A DNA stretch of 64,000 bases from Thioclava sp. JE_KL1 (GCF_009296265.1 NZ_WBJS01000001.1:496001-560000), one strand, 5' to 3'; shown: positions 31,898 to 41,037, numbered from the stretch's first letter. The notes: a model not told the origin generated them from the letters alone. Numbers and translations are program-made.

Positions 31898-32348
31898 GAT
31901 CGCGCTCTCTGATCTTGTGGGTAGACCGGAATCCGATCGCGAAACGGTTCCAAGAGTTAATCAACGTAACAGCGAAAGTCAGGTCCACGCATTCGCGCTC
32001 CGTGAAAACATTTCTGAGGCGCTGGAAGACCTCCTCCGAAGCACCCTGTTGCTCGATCCTTGTCAGGGCTTCGGCCCAATCGAGTGCGGCGCATTCGCGT
32101 TCGTCAAACGCAGGGCTTTCCCGCCAGGCCGCCAGCACATCGAGCTTTTGCTGCGACACACCCGCCTCCCGCGCGGCAGGCGCATGCATATCGAGGCAAT
32201 AAGCACATCCGTTGATTTGCGACACGCGCATCTTGATAAGCTCCCGCAGCATAAGCGAAATCGAAAGCTCCTTCGTCGCCTCCTCGGCCGCCCTCATCGC
32301 CTTCATCGTCTCGGGGGCTGCTTCGTAATAGTTCATTCGGGGCGTCAT
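31884..32348 (-). CDS. Carboxymuconolactone decarboxylase / AhpD-family protein
   Basis: The protein has 154 residues with the AhpD-like active site CAYCLDMH, containing a CxxC redox pair and a nearby His. It opens MTPRMNYYEAAPETMKA, common in the ECF41-linked subgroup. The ATG at 32348 lies 6 bases after AAGGAG; the ATG two codons earlier touches that site and is less likely. It is the target gene of the ECF41 sigma factor encoded just downstream. The family includes peroxidase-linked disulfide reductases and true decarboxylases; a role in peroxide or electrophile defence is more likely here than aromatic catabolism. Confidence 0.9.
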   Translation of the reverse strand: MTPRMNYYEAAPETMKAMRAAEEATKELSISLMLRELIKMRVSQINGCAYCLDMHAPAAREAGVSQQKLDVLAAWRESPAFDERECAALDWAEALTRIEQQGASEEVFQRLRNVFTERECVDLTFAVTLINSWNRFAIGFRSTHKIRERDHAAA

Positions 32349-32376
32349 CGGCATCTCCTTAGGCTATATACCAGAA

Positions 32377-32403
32377 GACGAGACAGCCCCCCGCTTTGTG
32401 ACA
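32377..32403 (-). promoter_or_regulatory. ECF41-dependent promoter
   Basis: On the minus strand TGTCACA (32403-32397) is followed by 16 bases and then CGTC (32380-32377). These are the -35 and -10 elements described for ECF41 sigma factors. It lies 28 bases upstream of the AhpD-family start. Confidence 0.85.
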
Positions 32404-32576
32404 GGCGGAAAGAAAATCTCTCTGTTCAGGTAGCCGGGTTTGGAGCCTAGAGGACCTACGCCTTTCGCCAAAGCCATGCGCCGGAACATAGGAACTCGGT
32501 CGTAGCTTTGGTCGCGCGGCGCATTTTAACGTAGATGCAATTCGCGGCGGCTTGTTCGGGCCAGCACGCGCGAATT

Positions 32577-33497
32577 TCAAACGTCGCGCTGCACTTCTTC
32601 AAGCACCTCGGCCAGAACTGACACGGCCAGCAGCCGCGGATCGCGCGCGGATTGGATCAGCCCGATCGGCCCATGAACCCGCGCGCGCGTCGCCGCGTCG
32701 ATACCGCGAGCCTGCAAACCTTCCTGCCGCCGGTTTTGCGTGCGCACGCTGCCTTGTGCCCCGATGTAGAACGCAGGGGTTGCGAGCGCCGCCTCGAGAA
32801 TATCCAGCTCCCAATCGTGGTCGTGAAACAGAAGGATCACCGCCGTGCGCGCGTCGATGGCCACGTCCGACGGGATCGCGCTTCGATCCAACCTGCGCAC
32901 AGTGCAGCCTGCACCTTCAGCATTGGCGAAAGTGGCGTCTTCGGGCGTGAGCAAAAGATGCGGCGCGCCGGTGGCCTGCACCAGATCGGCGAAGAACACC
33001 GCCTCGGCCCCGGCGCCGAAGATCACGAAGCGCGGCTCGGGACGAAAGGCGATACGCAGCTCTCCCGGCGCGTCGGGGGGCTCGTCTTCCTGCATCAAAC
33101 GCAAGCCCCCCGAGGCGCTCAGTCCCAAGGCCGCCTCCGCGCGGCGCACCCGCCTTGCCGCAAGCTCGCTAAGCAAGGAACGGTCCGGCGCGGGGATCAC
33201 CGTGACCTCGAGCGCGCCGCCGCAGGGCAGCTTCAGATCGAAAAAGGGCGAGCCGGCCCCATAGCGCAGCTTGCGCACCTGCCTGTCGCCCAGCGCCGCG
33301 AGCGCATGTTCGGCCACATCTTCCTCGATACAGCCTGAGCTGAGCGCTCCGAAGCGCCGACCATCCGGCAAGATCGCCATCGCGGTGCCGACATTGCGAT
33401 AGGCCGGACCTTCAATGGCAGAGATCACCGCGATCGCGCCGGGTACGTCGGACCTTGCCAGTTCGAACCACGGATCTTGCGCGGCGGGATGGGTCAC
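32577..33497 (-). CDS. XdhC/CoxI-family molybdenum-cofactor insertion protein
   Basis: This 306-residue protein has an N-terminal XdhC domain (SSGCIEEDVAEHAL, the GCIE motif near residue 78) and a C-terminal Rossmann domain (PRFVIFGAGAEAVFFADL). XdhC proteins bind Mo-cofactor, help add the terminal sulfido ligand and hand it to molybdenum hydroxylases. It is the last gene of the eleven-gene operon, so the client is the hydroxylase encoded at 36172-39910. The start is a GTG at 33497, 10 bases after the amidohydrolase stop. The frame continues upstream to 33635, but that part is a shadow. Confidence 0.88.
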   Translation of the reverse strand: MTHPAAQDPWFELARSDVPGAIAVISAIEGPAYRNVGTAMAILPDGRRFGALSSGCIEEDVAEHALAALGDRQVRKLRYGAGSPFFDLKLPCGGALEVTVIPAPDRSLLSELAARRVRRAEAALGLSASGGLRLMQEDEPPDAPGELRIAFRPEPRFVIFGAGAEAVFFADLVQATGAPHLLLTPEDATFANAEGAGCTVRRLDRSAIPSDVAIDARTAVILLFHDHDWELDILEAALATPAFYIGAQGSVRTQNRRQEGLQARGIDAATRARVHGPIGLIQSARDPRLLAVSVLAEVLEEVQRDV

Positions 33498-33507
33498 GGC
33501 TGGCCCC

Positions 33508-34680
33508 TCAATCGTTCGACCCAGCCAGCGCGCGATGCGCGACCTCGACGAAGAACTGCACGCCCAGCGGCAGGATCGAGTCGTTGAAATCGTAATGCGG
33601 GCTGTGCAGGTTGCGCCCGCCCTCGGCCGATCCATTGCCGATCCAGCCGTAAGCGCCGGGCACCTTCTCCAGCAGGAAGGCGAAATCCTCGCTCGCCATG
33701 CTGGGCGCGTAATCGACCTGCACCGCGTCGCGGCCCACGATGGCCTCGGCGGCGCGGCGTGCGGTTTCGGCGGCCTCCGCGTCGTTGATCGTGGCCGGGT
33801 AGCGACGCTGATAGATCAGCTCGGCCTTGGCATGAAATGCCTCGGCGATCATTTCGGCGCGGCGCGTCATCTCGGCCTGCACGAAATCGCGCGTCGCGGG
33901 GCGCAGGGTGCGCACAGTGCCGTGCAGGGTCACTTCGTCGGGGATCACATTGAGCGTGTGGCCCGCATGGATCTGCGTGACCGAGATCACCGTCGCGTCG
34001 GTCGGATCCACCGCGCGGCTGACGATGGTCTGCCAGGCCATCTGCAACTGAGCCGCGAGCGTGATCGGGTCGATCCCCTCATGCGGCATCGCGCCATGCG
34101 AACCCTTGCCCATCACCTTCAGCTCGAACGTGTCGAATGCGGCCATGACGGGGCCCGCGCGCATCGCGATCTTGCCCGCCTCCAGCCCCGGCCAGTTGTG
34201 CAGCGCAAAGGTGCTGTCGAGCGGGAACTGTTCGAGCAATCCATCCTCGATCATCACCCGCGCGCCGCCTTCGTTTTCCTCGGCGGGCTGGAAGATGAAC
34301 ACCACCGTGCCCGGTCCCGGCGGATCGGTCGCCATCGCCTGCGCGGCGCCCAGAAGCATCGTGGTGTGACCGTCATGGCCACAGGCATGCATCTTGCCGG
34401 GGATCTCGGAGGCATAATCCGCCCCCGTCAGTTCGGAGATCGGCAGCGCATCGATATCGGCGCGCAGGCCGACCGTCGGCCCCGCGCCATTGCGCAGAAC
34501 GCCGATCACCCCGGTCCCGGCCAGCCCCTCGTGGACCTCAAGTCCGAACGCGCGCAACTCAGCCGCGATGAAGGCGGCGGTCTCGTGTTCTTCGAAGGCC
34601 AGTTCGGGGCGTCGATGCAGCGCGTGCCGCCATTCGACCAACTGGTCTTCCATCGCCTTGATCGCAGGGGTGATGTTCAT
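33508..34680 (-). CDS. M20-family amidohydrolase (hippurate-hydrolase-like)
   Basis: The protein has 390 residues. The dinuclear metal site is readable in HACGHDGHTTMLLGAA, preceded by RADIDALPI and followed by QPAEENEGGARVMI, where the EEN/E carries the catalytic Glu. The LHNWPGLEAGK segment is typical of the M20D group, which cleaves N-acyl amino acids and related amides. No signal peptide, so cytoplasmic. Its place in the operon suggests it cuts an amide bond in the imported compound or in a hydroxylated intermediate. The natural substrate cannot be read from sequence. Confidence 0.87.
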   Translation of the reverse strand: MNITPAIKAMEDQLVEWRHALHRRPELAFEEHETAAFIAAELRAFGLEVHEGLAGTGVIGVLRNGAGPTVGLRADIDALPISELTGADYASEIPGKMHACGHDGHTTMLLGAAQAMATDPPGPGTVVFIFQPAEENEGGARVMIEDGLLEQFPLDSTFALHNWPGLEAGKIAMRAGPVMAAFDTFELKVMGKGSHGAMPHEGIDPITLAAQLQMAWQTIVSRAVDPTDATVISVTQIHAGHTLNVIPDEVTLHGTVRTLRPATRDFVQAEMTRRAEMIAEAFHAKAELIYQRRYPATINDAEAAETARRAAEAIVGRDAVQVDYAPSMASEDFAFLLEKVPGAYGWIGNGSAEGGRNLHSPHYDFNDSILPLGVQFFVEVAHRALAGSND

Positions 34681-34691
34681 CGCGCGTCCTT

Positions 34692-35282
34692 TCAACCGAA
34701 GAGCCAGCAGATTCCAAGCCCGAGGCCAAGACCGACCAGAAGCCACGCCACGCGGTCGATCAGCGGAATATGTCCCGCCGCCGCCGTGGCCACCGCGCCC
34801 GTAGGGGCAGCGCCTTCGCTGGGCGGGGCCGTCTCCTCCGCCTCGCCGGTCACGACCCGCGAGAAGGCATTGAAGAAGTCCTCGGCATTCTTGCGCGCCA
34901 CGCCCTGAATCAATCGCCCGCCGACCGCGGCCAGTTTACCGCCAACCTCGACATCGGCGACATAGGACAAACGCGTGCCCTCGCCTTCGGGCGCGAGTTT
35001 GATCTCCGCGCCGCCCTTGGCGAAGCCCGCAGGCCCGCCCTGCCCGCGCCCGGTGATCCGGTAGGACACGGGCGGCACCAGATCGCTCAGCTCCACCTTG
35101 CCGCGAAAGCTGGCCGAGACGGGGCCGACCCGCGCCACGACCGTGGCGGTATATTCGGCCTCACCCGTCTGCTCCATCGCCTCGCAGCCCGGGATCGCGC
35201 GGCGCAGCACCTCGGGGTCGTTGAGCCCACGCCAGACCGTTTCGGGATCGGCCGGGATCAGGTGATCGCCTTCGAACCGCAT
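34692..35282 (-). CDS. CoxG-family protein (SRPBCC fold, membrane-anchored)
   Basis: The protein has 196 residues. Residues 1-145 form a CoxG/SRPBCC domain (FEGDHLIPADPETVWRGLND, ending FFNAFSRVV). A Pro/Ala linker follows and a C-terminal transmembrane helix (WLLVGLGLGLGICWLF). CoxG recruits CO dehydrogenase to the membrane in Oligotropha; here it would tether this molybdenum hydroxylase so that electrons reach the quinone pool (inference). The ATG at 35282 forms a TGATG overlap and has GGAGG 7 bases upstream; GTG at 35285 is the alternative. Confidence 0.85.
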   Translation of the reverse strand: MRFEGDHLIPADPETVWRGLNDPEVLRRAIPGCEAMEQTGEAEYTATVVARVGPVSASFRGKVELSDLVPPVSYRITGRGQGGPAGFAKGGAEIKLAPEGEGTRLSYVADVEVGGKLAAVGGRLIQGVARKNAEDFFNAFSRVVTGEAEETAPPSEGAAPTGAVATAAAGHIPLIDRVAWLLVGLGLGLGICWLFG

Positions 35283-36175
35283 CACCCGGCCTCCGCATGG
35301 ATCGCGTTATAGGCACGGTAGAGCGCCTGCGTGCCCTCTTCGCCGAAGCCGTCATCCACCAGCTTGCCATAGAGGCTGCGCGCCAGCGACAGGCCCGGCA
35401 GATCGAGGCCCAGTCTTTCGGCTTCGCTCAGCGCGATGGACATGTCCTTGACGAAGTGGTGGACGAAGAAGCCGGGCGCGAAATCCTCGTCCACCATCTT
35501 CGGCCCAAGCCCGTTGAGCAGGAAGCTCGACGCGGCCCCGGTTCCGATGACTTTGAGAACCTGCATCGGATCCAGACCGGCAGCGCGCGCGTAGCTGATG
35601 CTTTCCGCGACCGCGAGCATGGTCGAGGCAATGGCGATCTGGTTGGCCATCTTGGTGTGCTGCCCAGCGCCCGCCTTGCCCATCAGCGCGATATTCCCGC
35701 CCATCAGCTCCAGCACCGGAAGGACCCGTTCGAACGCCCGCGCATCGCCGCCCAGCATGATCGCGAGCTTGCCCGCTTTCGCACCGACATCGCCGCCGGA
35801 CACCGGGGCGTCGAGCGCAGAGAGGCCGCGCGCGAGAGCCGCCTGCGCGATCTTCCCGGCCAGGGCGGGGCTCGAGGTGGTCATGTCGATCAGCACCGAG
35901 CCCGGGCGCGCCTTGGCGATGATCCCATCCTCACCGAGGTAGACCTGTTCGACATCGGCGGGGTAGCCCACGATGGTGATCGTGATGTCGCTGGCATCGG
36001 CCACGGCGCCGGGGCTGTCACACCAGGTCGCCCCCTTTGCGACGAGGGCGTCGCCCTTGGCGCGGGTGCGGTTGTAGATGTTGAGCGGATGCCCTGCGGC
36101 GAGGATATGCCCCGCCATGTGCTGGCCCATGATTCCGAGTCCGATGAAGCCGACGCTGAGTTTCTCTTCTGTCAC
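35282..36175 (-). CDS. Beta-hydroxyacid dehydrogenase (3-hydroxyisobutyrate dehydrogenase family)
   Basis: This 297-residue NAD(P)-dependent enzyme has the dinucleotide fold GFIGLGIMGQHMAGHI, the substrate loop DAPVSGGDVGAKAGKL, and the catalytic Lys in GAGQHTKMANQ. It resembles tartronate semialdehyde reductase/3-hydroxyisobutyrate dehydrogenase. GTG start, overlapping the large hydroxylase subunit by 4 bases. It probably reduces or oxidises a small hydroxyacid produced by the pathway; no garR-type glycerate genes are nearby, so tartronate semialdehyde is not assumed. Confidence 0.87.
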   Translation of the reverse strand: MTEEKLSVGFIGLGIMGQHMAGHILAAGHPLNIYNRTRAKGDALVAKGATWCDSPGAVADASDITITIVGYPADVEQVYLGEDGIIAKARPGSVLIDMTTSSPALAGKIAQAALARGLSALDAPVSGGDVGAKAGKLAIMLGGDARAFERVLPVLELMGGNIALMGKAGAGQHTKMANQIAIASTMLAVAESISYARAAGLDPMQVLKVIGTGAASSFLLNGLGPKMVDEDFAPGFFVHHFVKDMSIALSEAERLGLDLPGLSLARSLYGKLVDDGFGEEGTQALYRAYNAIHAEAG

Positions 36176-38550
36176 GGCTGGGTCCTTTTCGTTGAGCTGG
36201 GCGCGGCCTCTCGCAGAAGCGCGCGAATGGATTGGGGGGTCAGCGGAAGACGCTCGATCGTCACGCCGCGCGGCGCGAGCGCATCGCTCACCGCGTTGGC
36301 GAGCACGCCGATTGCGCCCATCACGCCGCCTTCGGCCATGCCCTTGATCCCCGCGGGGGTCCGGCGGTTCGGCGTATTGTGATGCAGGATTTCAAATTCC
36401 GGGAGTTCGTTCGGGGAGGCCACGAGGTAATCGGCGAGTGTCGCGGAGAGGTTCTGCCCCGTCCCGTCGTAGATCACCTGTTCGAGCAGCGCGCCGCTCA
36501 GCCCCATCGCGATCGCGCCCTGCTGCTGGCCGCGCACGACGATCGGGTTGAGAACGGTGCCGGAATCCTCGGCAACGAGATAGCGGTCGATGGTGATCGC
36601 ACCGGTCTGCGGGTCGACCTCGACTTCGCAGGCATGGGTCGAGTTGGAGTAGGTCATCGCGGGCGGGTCGTAGCTATGCGAGAAATCGAGCCCAGGCGTG
36701 ATACCCTCGGGCAGAGCCAGCGGATCGAGATAGGCACGCCGCGCGATATCGGTCAGCGCAAGGCCCGTCTCCTGCCAGTCCTCGCCGATCATCCGCTCGA
36801 TCTGGCCTGCGCGCATGCGCAGCCCGCCAGCATCGTTGAGATCGAGCATCGAAGCCGCAATCGCGAGCACCCGTTCGCGCGCCTTTAGCGCACAGAGATA
36901 GAGCGTCCCGCCGCCAGCGGTCGCGCCGCGTCCACCGCGGCTGCCCATGCCGTAGGGCGCGATATTGGTATTGCCCATATGAACCGTGACATCTTCCGAG
37001 CGCACGCCGAGCCCTTCGGCCACCGCCTGCGAAAGCGGGCTCTCGTAGCCTTGCCCGGTGCCCATCAGCCCGACGGAGGCGTTGACCGCTCCGCTCGGCT
37101 CGATCCGCACCCAGGCCGATTCATGGCCCGATCCGGGGATACCGGCGGATTTGTAGAATTCCGAGCCATAGGTCGTGCTCTCGATCACCGTGCACAGCCC
37201 GAGCCCCAGATAGCGCCCCTTAGCGCGCGCCTGCGCCTGCCGGGCACGGAAGGCCGCGACATCAATCGCATCCACGGCGATCTCGAGCGTTTCCCGTGGG
37301 CTGACATCTTCGAGGAGTTCGCCCGTGGGCATCTTGTAGGGCAAATCCTCCGGGCCGAGCGCGTTGATACGGCGCACCTCGACCGGGTCGAGGTCGAGGT
37401 CGCGGGCGATGGCGTCGATCGTGCCCTCCATCACCCAGCTAGTGATCGCCATGGGCGCGCGCATCGGGCCTGCGCCGCATTTATTGGTCAGCGCGACGCG
37501 GACTTCGTAGGCGTAGTCCTGAATCCGGTAGGGACCGGTCATGATCAGGGCGATAACGCGGGCCATGTAATTGGCCGGATAGAAGCAGTAACCGCCGAAA
37601 TCCTCGTCGATCTCGAGCTCGAGGCCGAGAATCCGTCCGGTTTCGCTGACCGAGGTGCGCGTGCGGCACTCGTATTCCCGCGCATGGGCGGCGGACATCA
37701 GGTTCTCCATCCGATCCTCGCGCCACCGAACCGGGCGGCGCAGGTGGCGAGACAGAGCCGCGACCGTGAGTTCCTCGCGATAGAGCGCGATCTTCTGACC
37801 GAAGGCGCCGCCCACATCGGGGCTCATCACGGTGACCTGGCTTTCCGACAGGCCCAGCCGCGCAGCAAGCTGGCTGCGCAACGGGTGCGGGACCTGATTG
37901 CCGATATGCATGTTCAGATGCGCGCGCCCGTCATCCCAATCGGCGACGCAGCCGCGCGTCTCCAGCGGGACATGCGTGTGGCGATGGAGCGAGAAACGGG
38001 CCTCGACGACGCGATGCGCCTCGGCCCGGCGTGCGGCAGGATCGCCGACGCACAGGCTCTGATGCGAGACCATGTTGCTGGTCAGGCTGTCATCGACCAG
38101 AGCCGCATCGGGCGCGAAGGCCTCGGTGATCGAGGTCACCGCCGGAAGCTGGTCATATTCGACGGTGACACATTCGGCGGCATCCTCGGCGAGGTAGCGA
38201 TCGGTCGCGACGACGCAGACCACCGGATCGCCGTGGAAGCGGACCTTCTCGATCGGAAGCGTCGTCAGCTCGGTCGGCTGCAGCCCCTCGATCGGCGGCG
38301 CGAGGCGCAGCCGCGTCGTCATCTGATCGAGATCGCGCCCGGTGAAAATCCCCACGACCCCCGGCATCTCAGCGGCTTCGGCACTGTCGATGTCGAGGAT
38401 GCGCGCATGGGCATGGGGCGAGCGCACGAAGCTCACATGCAGCGCGCCGGGGAAAGCGAGATCGTCGAGATAGCGCCCGCGACCCGAGACGAGGCGTCGA
38501 TCTTCCTTGCGCGGCAGGGCGCGACCGATCTCGGTGAAATCACCGCTCAT
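36172..38550 (-). CDS. Molybdenum hydroxylase large subunit (CoxL/xanthine oxidase family), atypical active-site loop
   Basis: This 792-residue subunit of the xanthine oxidase family should carry the molybdopterin cytosine dinucleotide cofactor. Family landmarks are visible: GRGRYLDDL near the start, SPDVGGAFGQK, and the catalytic Glu in MAEGGVMGAIG near the C-terminus. At residues 360-366, where CO dehydrogenase has AYxCSFR and most form II relatives have AYRGAGR, this protein reads AGPMRAP. It is therefore not a canonical CO dehydrogenase, and its substrate is unknown. It overlaps the iron-sulfur subunit gene and the dehydrogenase gene by 4 bases each. The open frame upstream to 38730 is shadow. 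Confidence 0.9.
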   Translation of the reverse strand: MSGDFTEIGRALPRKEDRRLVSGRGRYLDDLAFPGALHVSFVRSPHAHARILDIDSAEAAEMPGVVGIFTGRDLDQMTTRLRLAPPIEGLQPTELTTLPIEKVRFHGDPVVCVVATDRYLAEDAAECVTVEYDQLPAVTSITEAFAPDAALVDDSLTSNMVSHQSLCVGDPAARRAEAHRVVEARFSLHRHTHVPLETRGCVADWDDGRAHLNMHIGNQVPHPLRSQLAARLGLSESQVTVMSPDVGGAFGQKIALYREELTVAALSRHLRRPVRWREDRMENLMSAAHAREYECRTRTSVSETGRILGLELEIDEDFGGYCFYPANYMARVIALIMTGPYRIQDYAYEVRVALTNKCGAGPMRAPMAITSWVMEGTIDAIARDLDLDPVEVRRINALGPEDLPYKMPTGELLEDVSPRETLEIAVDAIDVAAFRARQAQARAKGRYLGLGLCTVIESTTYGSEFYKSAGIPGSGHESAWVRIEPSGAVNASVGLMGTGQGYESPLSQAVAEGLGVRSEDVTVHMGNTNIAPYGMGSRGGRGATAGGGTLYLCALKARERVLAIAASMLDLNDAGGLRMRAGQIERMIGEDWQETGLALTDIARRAYLDPLALPEGITPGLDFSHSYDPPAMTYSNSTHACEVEVDPQTGAITIDRYLVAEDSGTVLNPIVVRGQQQGAIAMGLSGALLEQVIYDGTGQNLSATLADYLVASPNELPEFEILHHNTPNRRTPAGIKGMAEGGVMGAIGVLANAVSDALAPRGVTIERLPLTPQSIRALLREAAPSSTKRTQP

Positions 38551-39044
38551 GCCGCCTCTCCACGCATCCGGGCCGCAGCTTTCAGCACGGCGGCGACGAT
38601 ATTCTGATAGCCCGTGCAGCGGCACAGATTGCCCGACAGGACATCGCGCACTTCCTCTGCGGTCGGGTCCGGGTTCTCGCGCAGGTAATGCTCGAAAGTC
38701 ACCACGATGCCGGGCGTGCAGAAACCGCATTGCAGCCCATGTTCCTCGTGCAGCGCCTGCTGAAGCGCCGAGAGCGCATCGGGCCGTCCCATGGCCTCGA
38801 CCGTCGTGACCTCATGGCCCTCCATCTGAGCGGCGAAAGTCAGGCAGGCGCGCGCCGGACGGCCGTCGATCAGCACGGTGCAGGCGCCGCAGACGCCGTG
38901 TTCGCAGCCGACATGGGTGCCGGTCAGACCAAGGTCGTCGCGCAGCACATCCGAGAGCAGCTTGCGCGCGGGCACCCGAACGTCGTGGGTTTCGCCATTC
39001 ACGCTCAGCGAAAGCGTCAGGGGGTCGTGTGTCGGAGCGGTCAT
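38547..39044 (-). CDS. Molybdenum hydroxylase small [2Fe-2S] subunit (CoxS type)
   Basis: This 165-residue subunit has a plant-type [2Fe-2S] domain (CEHGVCGACTVLIDG) and a second all-helical [2Fe-2S] domain (GLQCGFCTPGIVV and NLCRCTGYQNIV). All eight cysteine ligands are present. It passes electrons from the Mo centre to the FAD of the medium subunit. ATG 39044 follows GGGAGGAGGG. It overlaps CoxM-type and CoxL-type genes by 4 bases, giving the order M-S-L of many CoxMSL operons. Confidence 0.95.
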   Translation of the reverse strand: MTAPTHDPLTLSLSVNGETHDVRVPARKLLSDVLRDDLGLTGTHVGCEHGVCGACTVLIDGRPARACLTFAAQMEGHEVTTVEAMGRPDALSALQQALHEEHGLQCGFCTPGIVVTFEHYLRENPDPTAEEVRDVLSGNLCRCTGYQNIVAAVLKAAARMRGEAA

Positions 39045-39910
39045 GCACCCTCCTCCCGGGTCAAAGCGGACTGGAACGCGCGAATGACAAGCGTTTCGGC
39101 AAGTTCCCGGCGATAGACGGCGGGCACCTGTTCGCTGTCTTCGGGCGCGATCGCCGCGGCGGCCGCGGCTGCGAGGTCGCGAATGGTGTCGACATCGACC
39201 AGCCTGCCCTGCGCGCGCGCCTCGATCTCGGGCAGACGCAGCGGGACGGTATCGACGCCGCCGAGCCCAAGCCGCAGCGCATCGATCTTGCCCTCCGCGT
39301 CGCGCGCGAAACTGAGCGCGACGCTGACCAGCGCGAAATCGCCGTGACGGCGCGAGAAAGCCTCGAAGGCCCACAGATCGCCGACGGGGAGCGGAAAGCG
39401 TAGCGCGGTGATGAGTTCGCCATCGCGCAGATCGACCGTCATGATCGATTGCAGGAAATCGGCGGCGGCAACTTCGCGCGTGCCTGCCGGTCCCGAAATC
39501 ACCAGCGTCGCGCCCAGCGTGACCGCGATCAGCGGCAACTGGGCGGCGGGGTCCGCATGGGCGAGGCTGCCGCCGATCGTGCCACGCTGACGGATCGCGT
39601 AATGCCCGATCGAGGCGGCAGCGGCACCGAGAAGCGGCAGGCTCCGCTGCACTTCCGGCGCATTGGCAAGGCGGTGATGGCGCGTCAGCGCGCCGATCTC
39701 CAGCATGTCGTCCTTCACCCGCACGCGGTCCAGCTCGATCAGATCGTTGAGATCGACGAGATGGCCCGGGCGCGCCAGCCGCATGTTCAGCATCGGCCCT
39801 AGGCTTTGTCCTCCGGCGATCGGCTTTGCCGCCGGCCCATGTGTGCGCAACAGCGCCAGTGCCTCGGCAAGGCTCGCAGGCCGGTGGTAGGTGAAAGGGG
39901 CGGGTTTCAT
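39041..39910 (-). CDS. Molybdenum hydroxylase FAD-binding subunit (CoxM type)
   Basis: This 289-residue FAD subunit has the two flavin-binding motifs AKPIAGGQSLGPMLNMRLA (near residue 30) and TIGGSLAHADPAAQ (near residue 110). The C-terminal CO dehydrogenase flavoprotein domain follows. It collects electrons from the iron-sulfur subunit for transfer to the acceptor. It starts 4 bases after the ATPase gene, so transport and hydroxylation are co-expressed. Confidence 0.94.
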   Translation of the reverse strand: MKPAPFTYHRPASLAEALALLRTHGPAAKPIAGGQSLGPMLNMRLARPGHLVDLNDLIELDRVRVKDDMLEIGALTRHHRLANAPEVQRSLPLLGAAAASIGHYAIRQRGTIGGSLAHADPAAQLPLIAVTLGATLVISGPAGTREVAAADFLQSIMTVDLRDGELITALRFPLPVGDLWAFEAFSRRHGDFALVSVALSFARDAEGKIDALRLGLGGVDTVPLRLPEIEARAQGRLVDVDTIRDLAAAAAAAIAPEDSEQVPAVYRRELAETLVIRAFQSALTREEGA

Positions 39911-39914
39911 CGTG

Positions 39915-41024
39915 TCAGGCCGCGTTCCAGATCAGCGACTGACCGGTTTCGCGGTCGAAGACATGCAGGCGGTTGAGATCCACCGCGAGGGTGATGCTCT
40001 CGCCGAACGCATGGCGCAGATCCTTGCCGACGCGGAAGAACAGCTCCTCGCCGCCGAAATCCATGCCCAGATACTGATCCGAGCCGACCGGAAGCACCGA
40101 GTTCACGGTGCCGTTGAGCGCATTGTATCCCGGCTCGGCAGTGCCTTCCGCGACATCCTCGGCCCGGATACCCAACCGCACCGCACGGCCCTCCTGCCCT
40201 TTCAGGCGCGCCGCGTGATCTGCCGGCAGCACGAGACGCAACCCATCGCGGACGAAGGCCATCTCGTCATCCGGCCCGGCCTCGAGCACGCCGTCGAAAT
40301 AGTTGATCGGCGGGCTGCCGAGGAAGGACGCCACAAAGGTGTTCGCCGGGCGCTCGTAGATGTCGTCGGGCGTGCCGATCTGCTGCACGACCCCGTCATT
40401 CATCACCACGATACGATCCGCGAGCGTGAGCGCCTCGGCCTGATCGTGGGTCACGTAGACGAAGGTGGTCTCCATTGCGCGGTGGAGTTCCTTGATCTCC
40501 GCGCGCATCGAGATCCGCAGCGCCGCGTCGAGGTTCGACAGTGGCTCATCCATCAGGAAGACCGACGGGTCACGGACCATCGCGCGCCCCAACGCCACAC
40601 GCTGACGCTGGCCGCCCGACAGCTGCGACGGACGCCGGTCGAGCAGGTGCGAAATCTCGAGCTTCTTCGCGGCGTCTTGCACGCGCTCGTCGATCTCTTC
40701 CTTCGACGCGTTTCGCATCTTCAGCCCGAAACCGATATTGTCGTAGACGGTCTTATGCGGGTAGAGCGCGTAGCTCTGGAACACCATCGCGACGTCGCGC
40801 TTGTGCGGGGGGACGTAGTTCACGACCTGCTCGTCGAAGATCAGATCGCCGTCCGAGACCTCCTCGAGCCCTGCAATCATGTTGAGGGTCGTGGATTTGC
40901 CGCAGCCCGAAGGGCCGAGCAGGACGATGAACTCGCGATCCTCGATATCGAGGTTGAGATTGCGCACGGCATGGAAGCCGTTGGCGTATTTCTTGTTAAC
41001 GTTGGTGAAGCGGATCCGGGCCAA
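39915..41024 (-). CDS. ABC importer ATPase, MalK/UgpC type
   Basis: This 369-residue ATPase shows Walker A GPSGCGKST, signature LSGGQRQR, Walker B VFLMDEP and YVTHDQAEALTLADR, then a MalK-type TOBE domain. It belongs to the importer encoded by the next three upstream genes. Being placed between the permeases and the hydroxylase subunits, and only 4 bases from the latter, it links this carbohydrate-type importer to the oxidative pathway. Confidence 0.9.
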   Translation of the reverse strand: MARIRFTNVNKKYANGFHAVRNLNLDIEDREFIVLLGPSGCGKSTTLNMIAGLEEVSDGDLIFDEQVVNYVPPHKRDVAMVFQSYALYPHKTVYDNIGFGLKMRNASKEEIDERVQDAAKKLEISHLLDRRPSQLSGGQRQRVALGRAMVRDPSVFLMDEPLSNLDAALRISMRAEIKELHRAMETTFVYVTHDQAEALTLADRIVVMNDGVVQQIGTPDDIYERPANTFVASFLGSPPINYFDGVLEAGPDDEMAFVRDGLRLVLPADHAARLKGQEGRAVRLGIRAEDVAEGTAEPGYNALNGTVNSVLPVGSDQYLGMDFGGEELFFRVGKDLRHAFGESITLAVDLNRLHVFDRETGQSLIWNAA

Positions 41025-41037
41025 GACTTTGTCCTTT

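Noticed and set aside
36172-39910. Calling the Mo-hydroxylase a CO dehydrogenase
   Set aside because: The large subunit lacks the AYxCSFR loop of form I CO dehydrogenase, and the full cox accessory set is not present; only CoxG and XdhC/CoxI relatives are.
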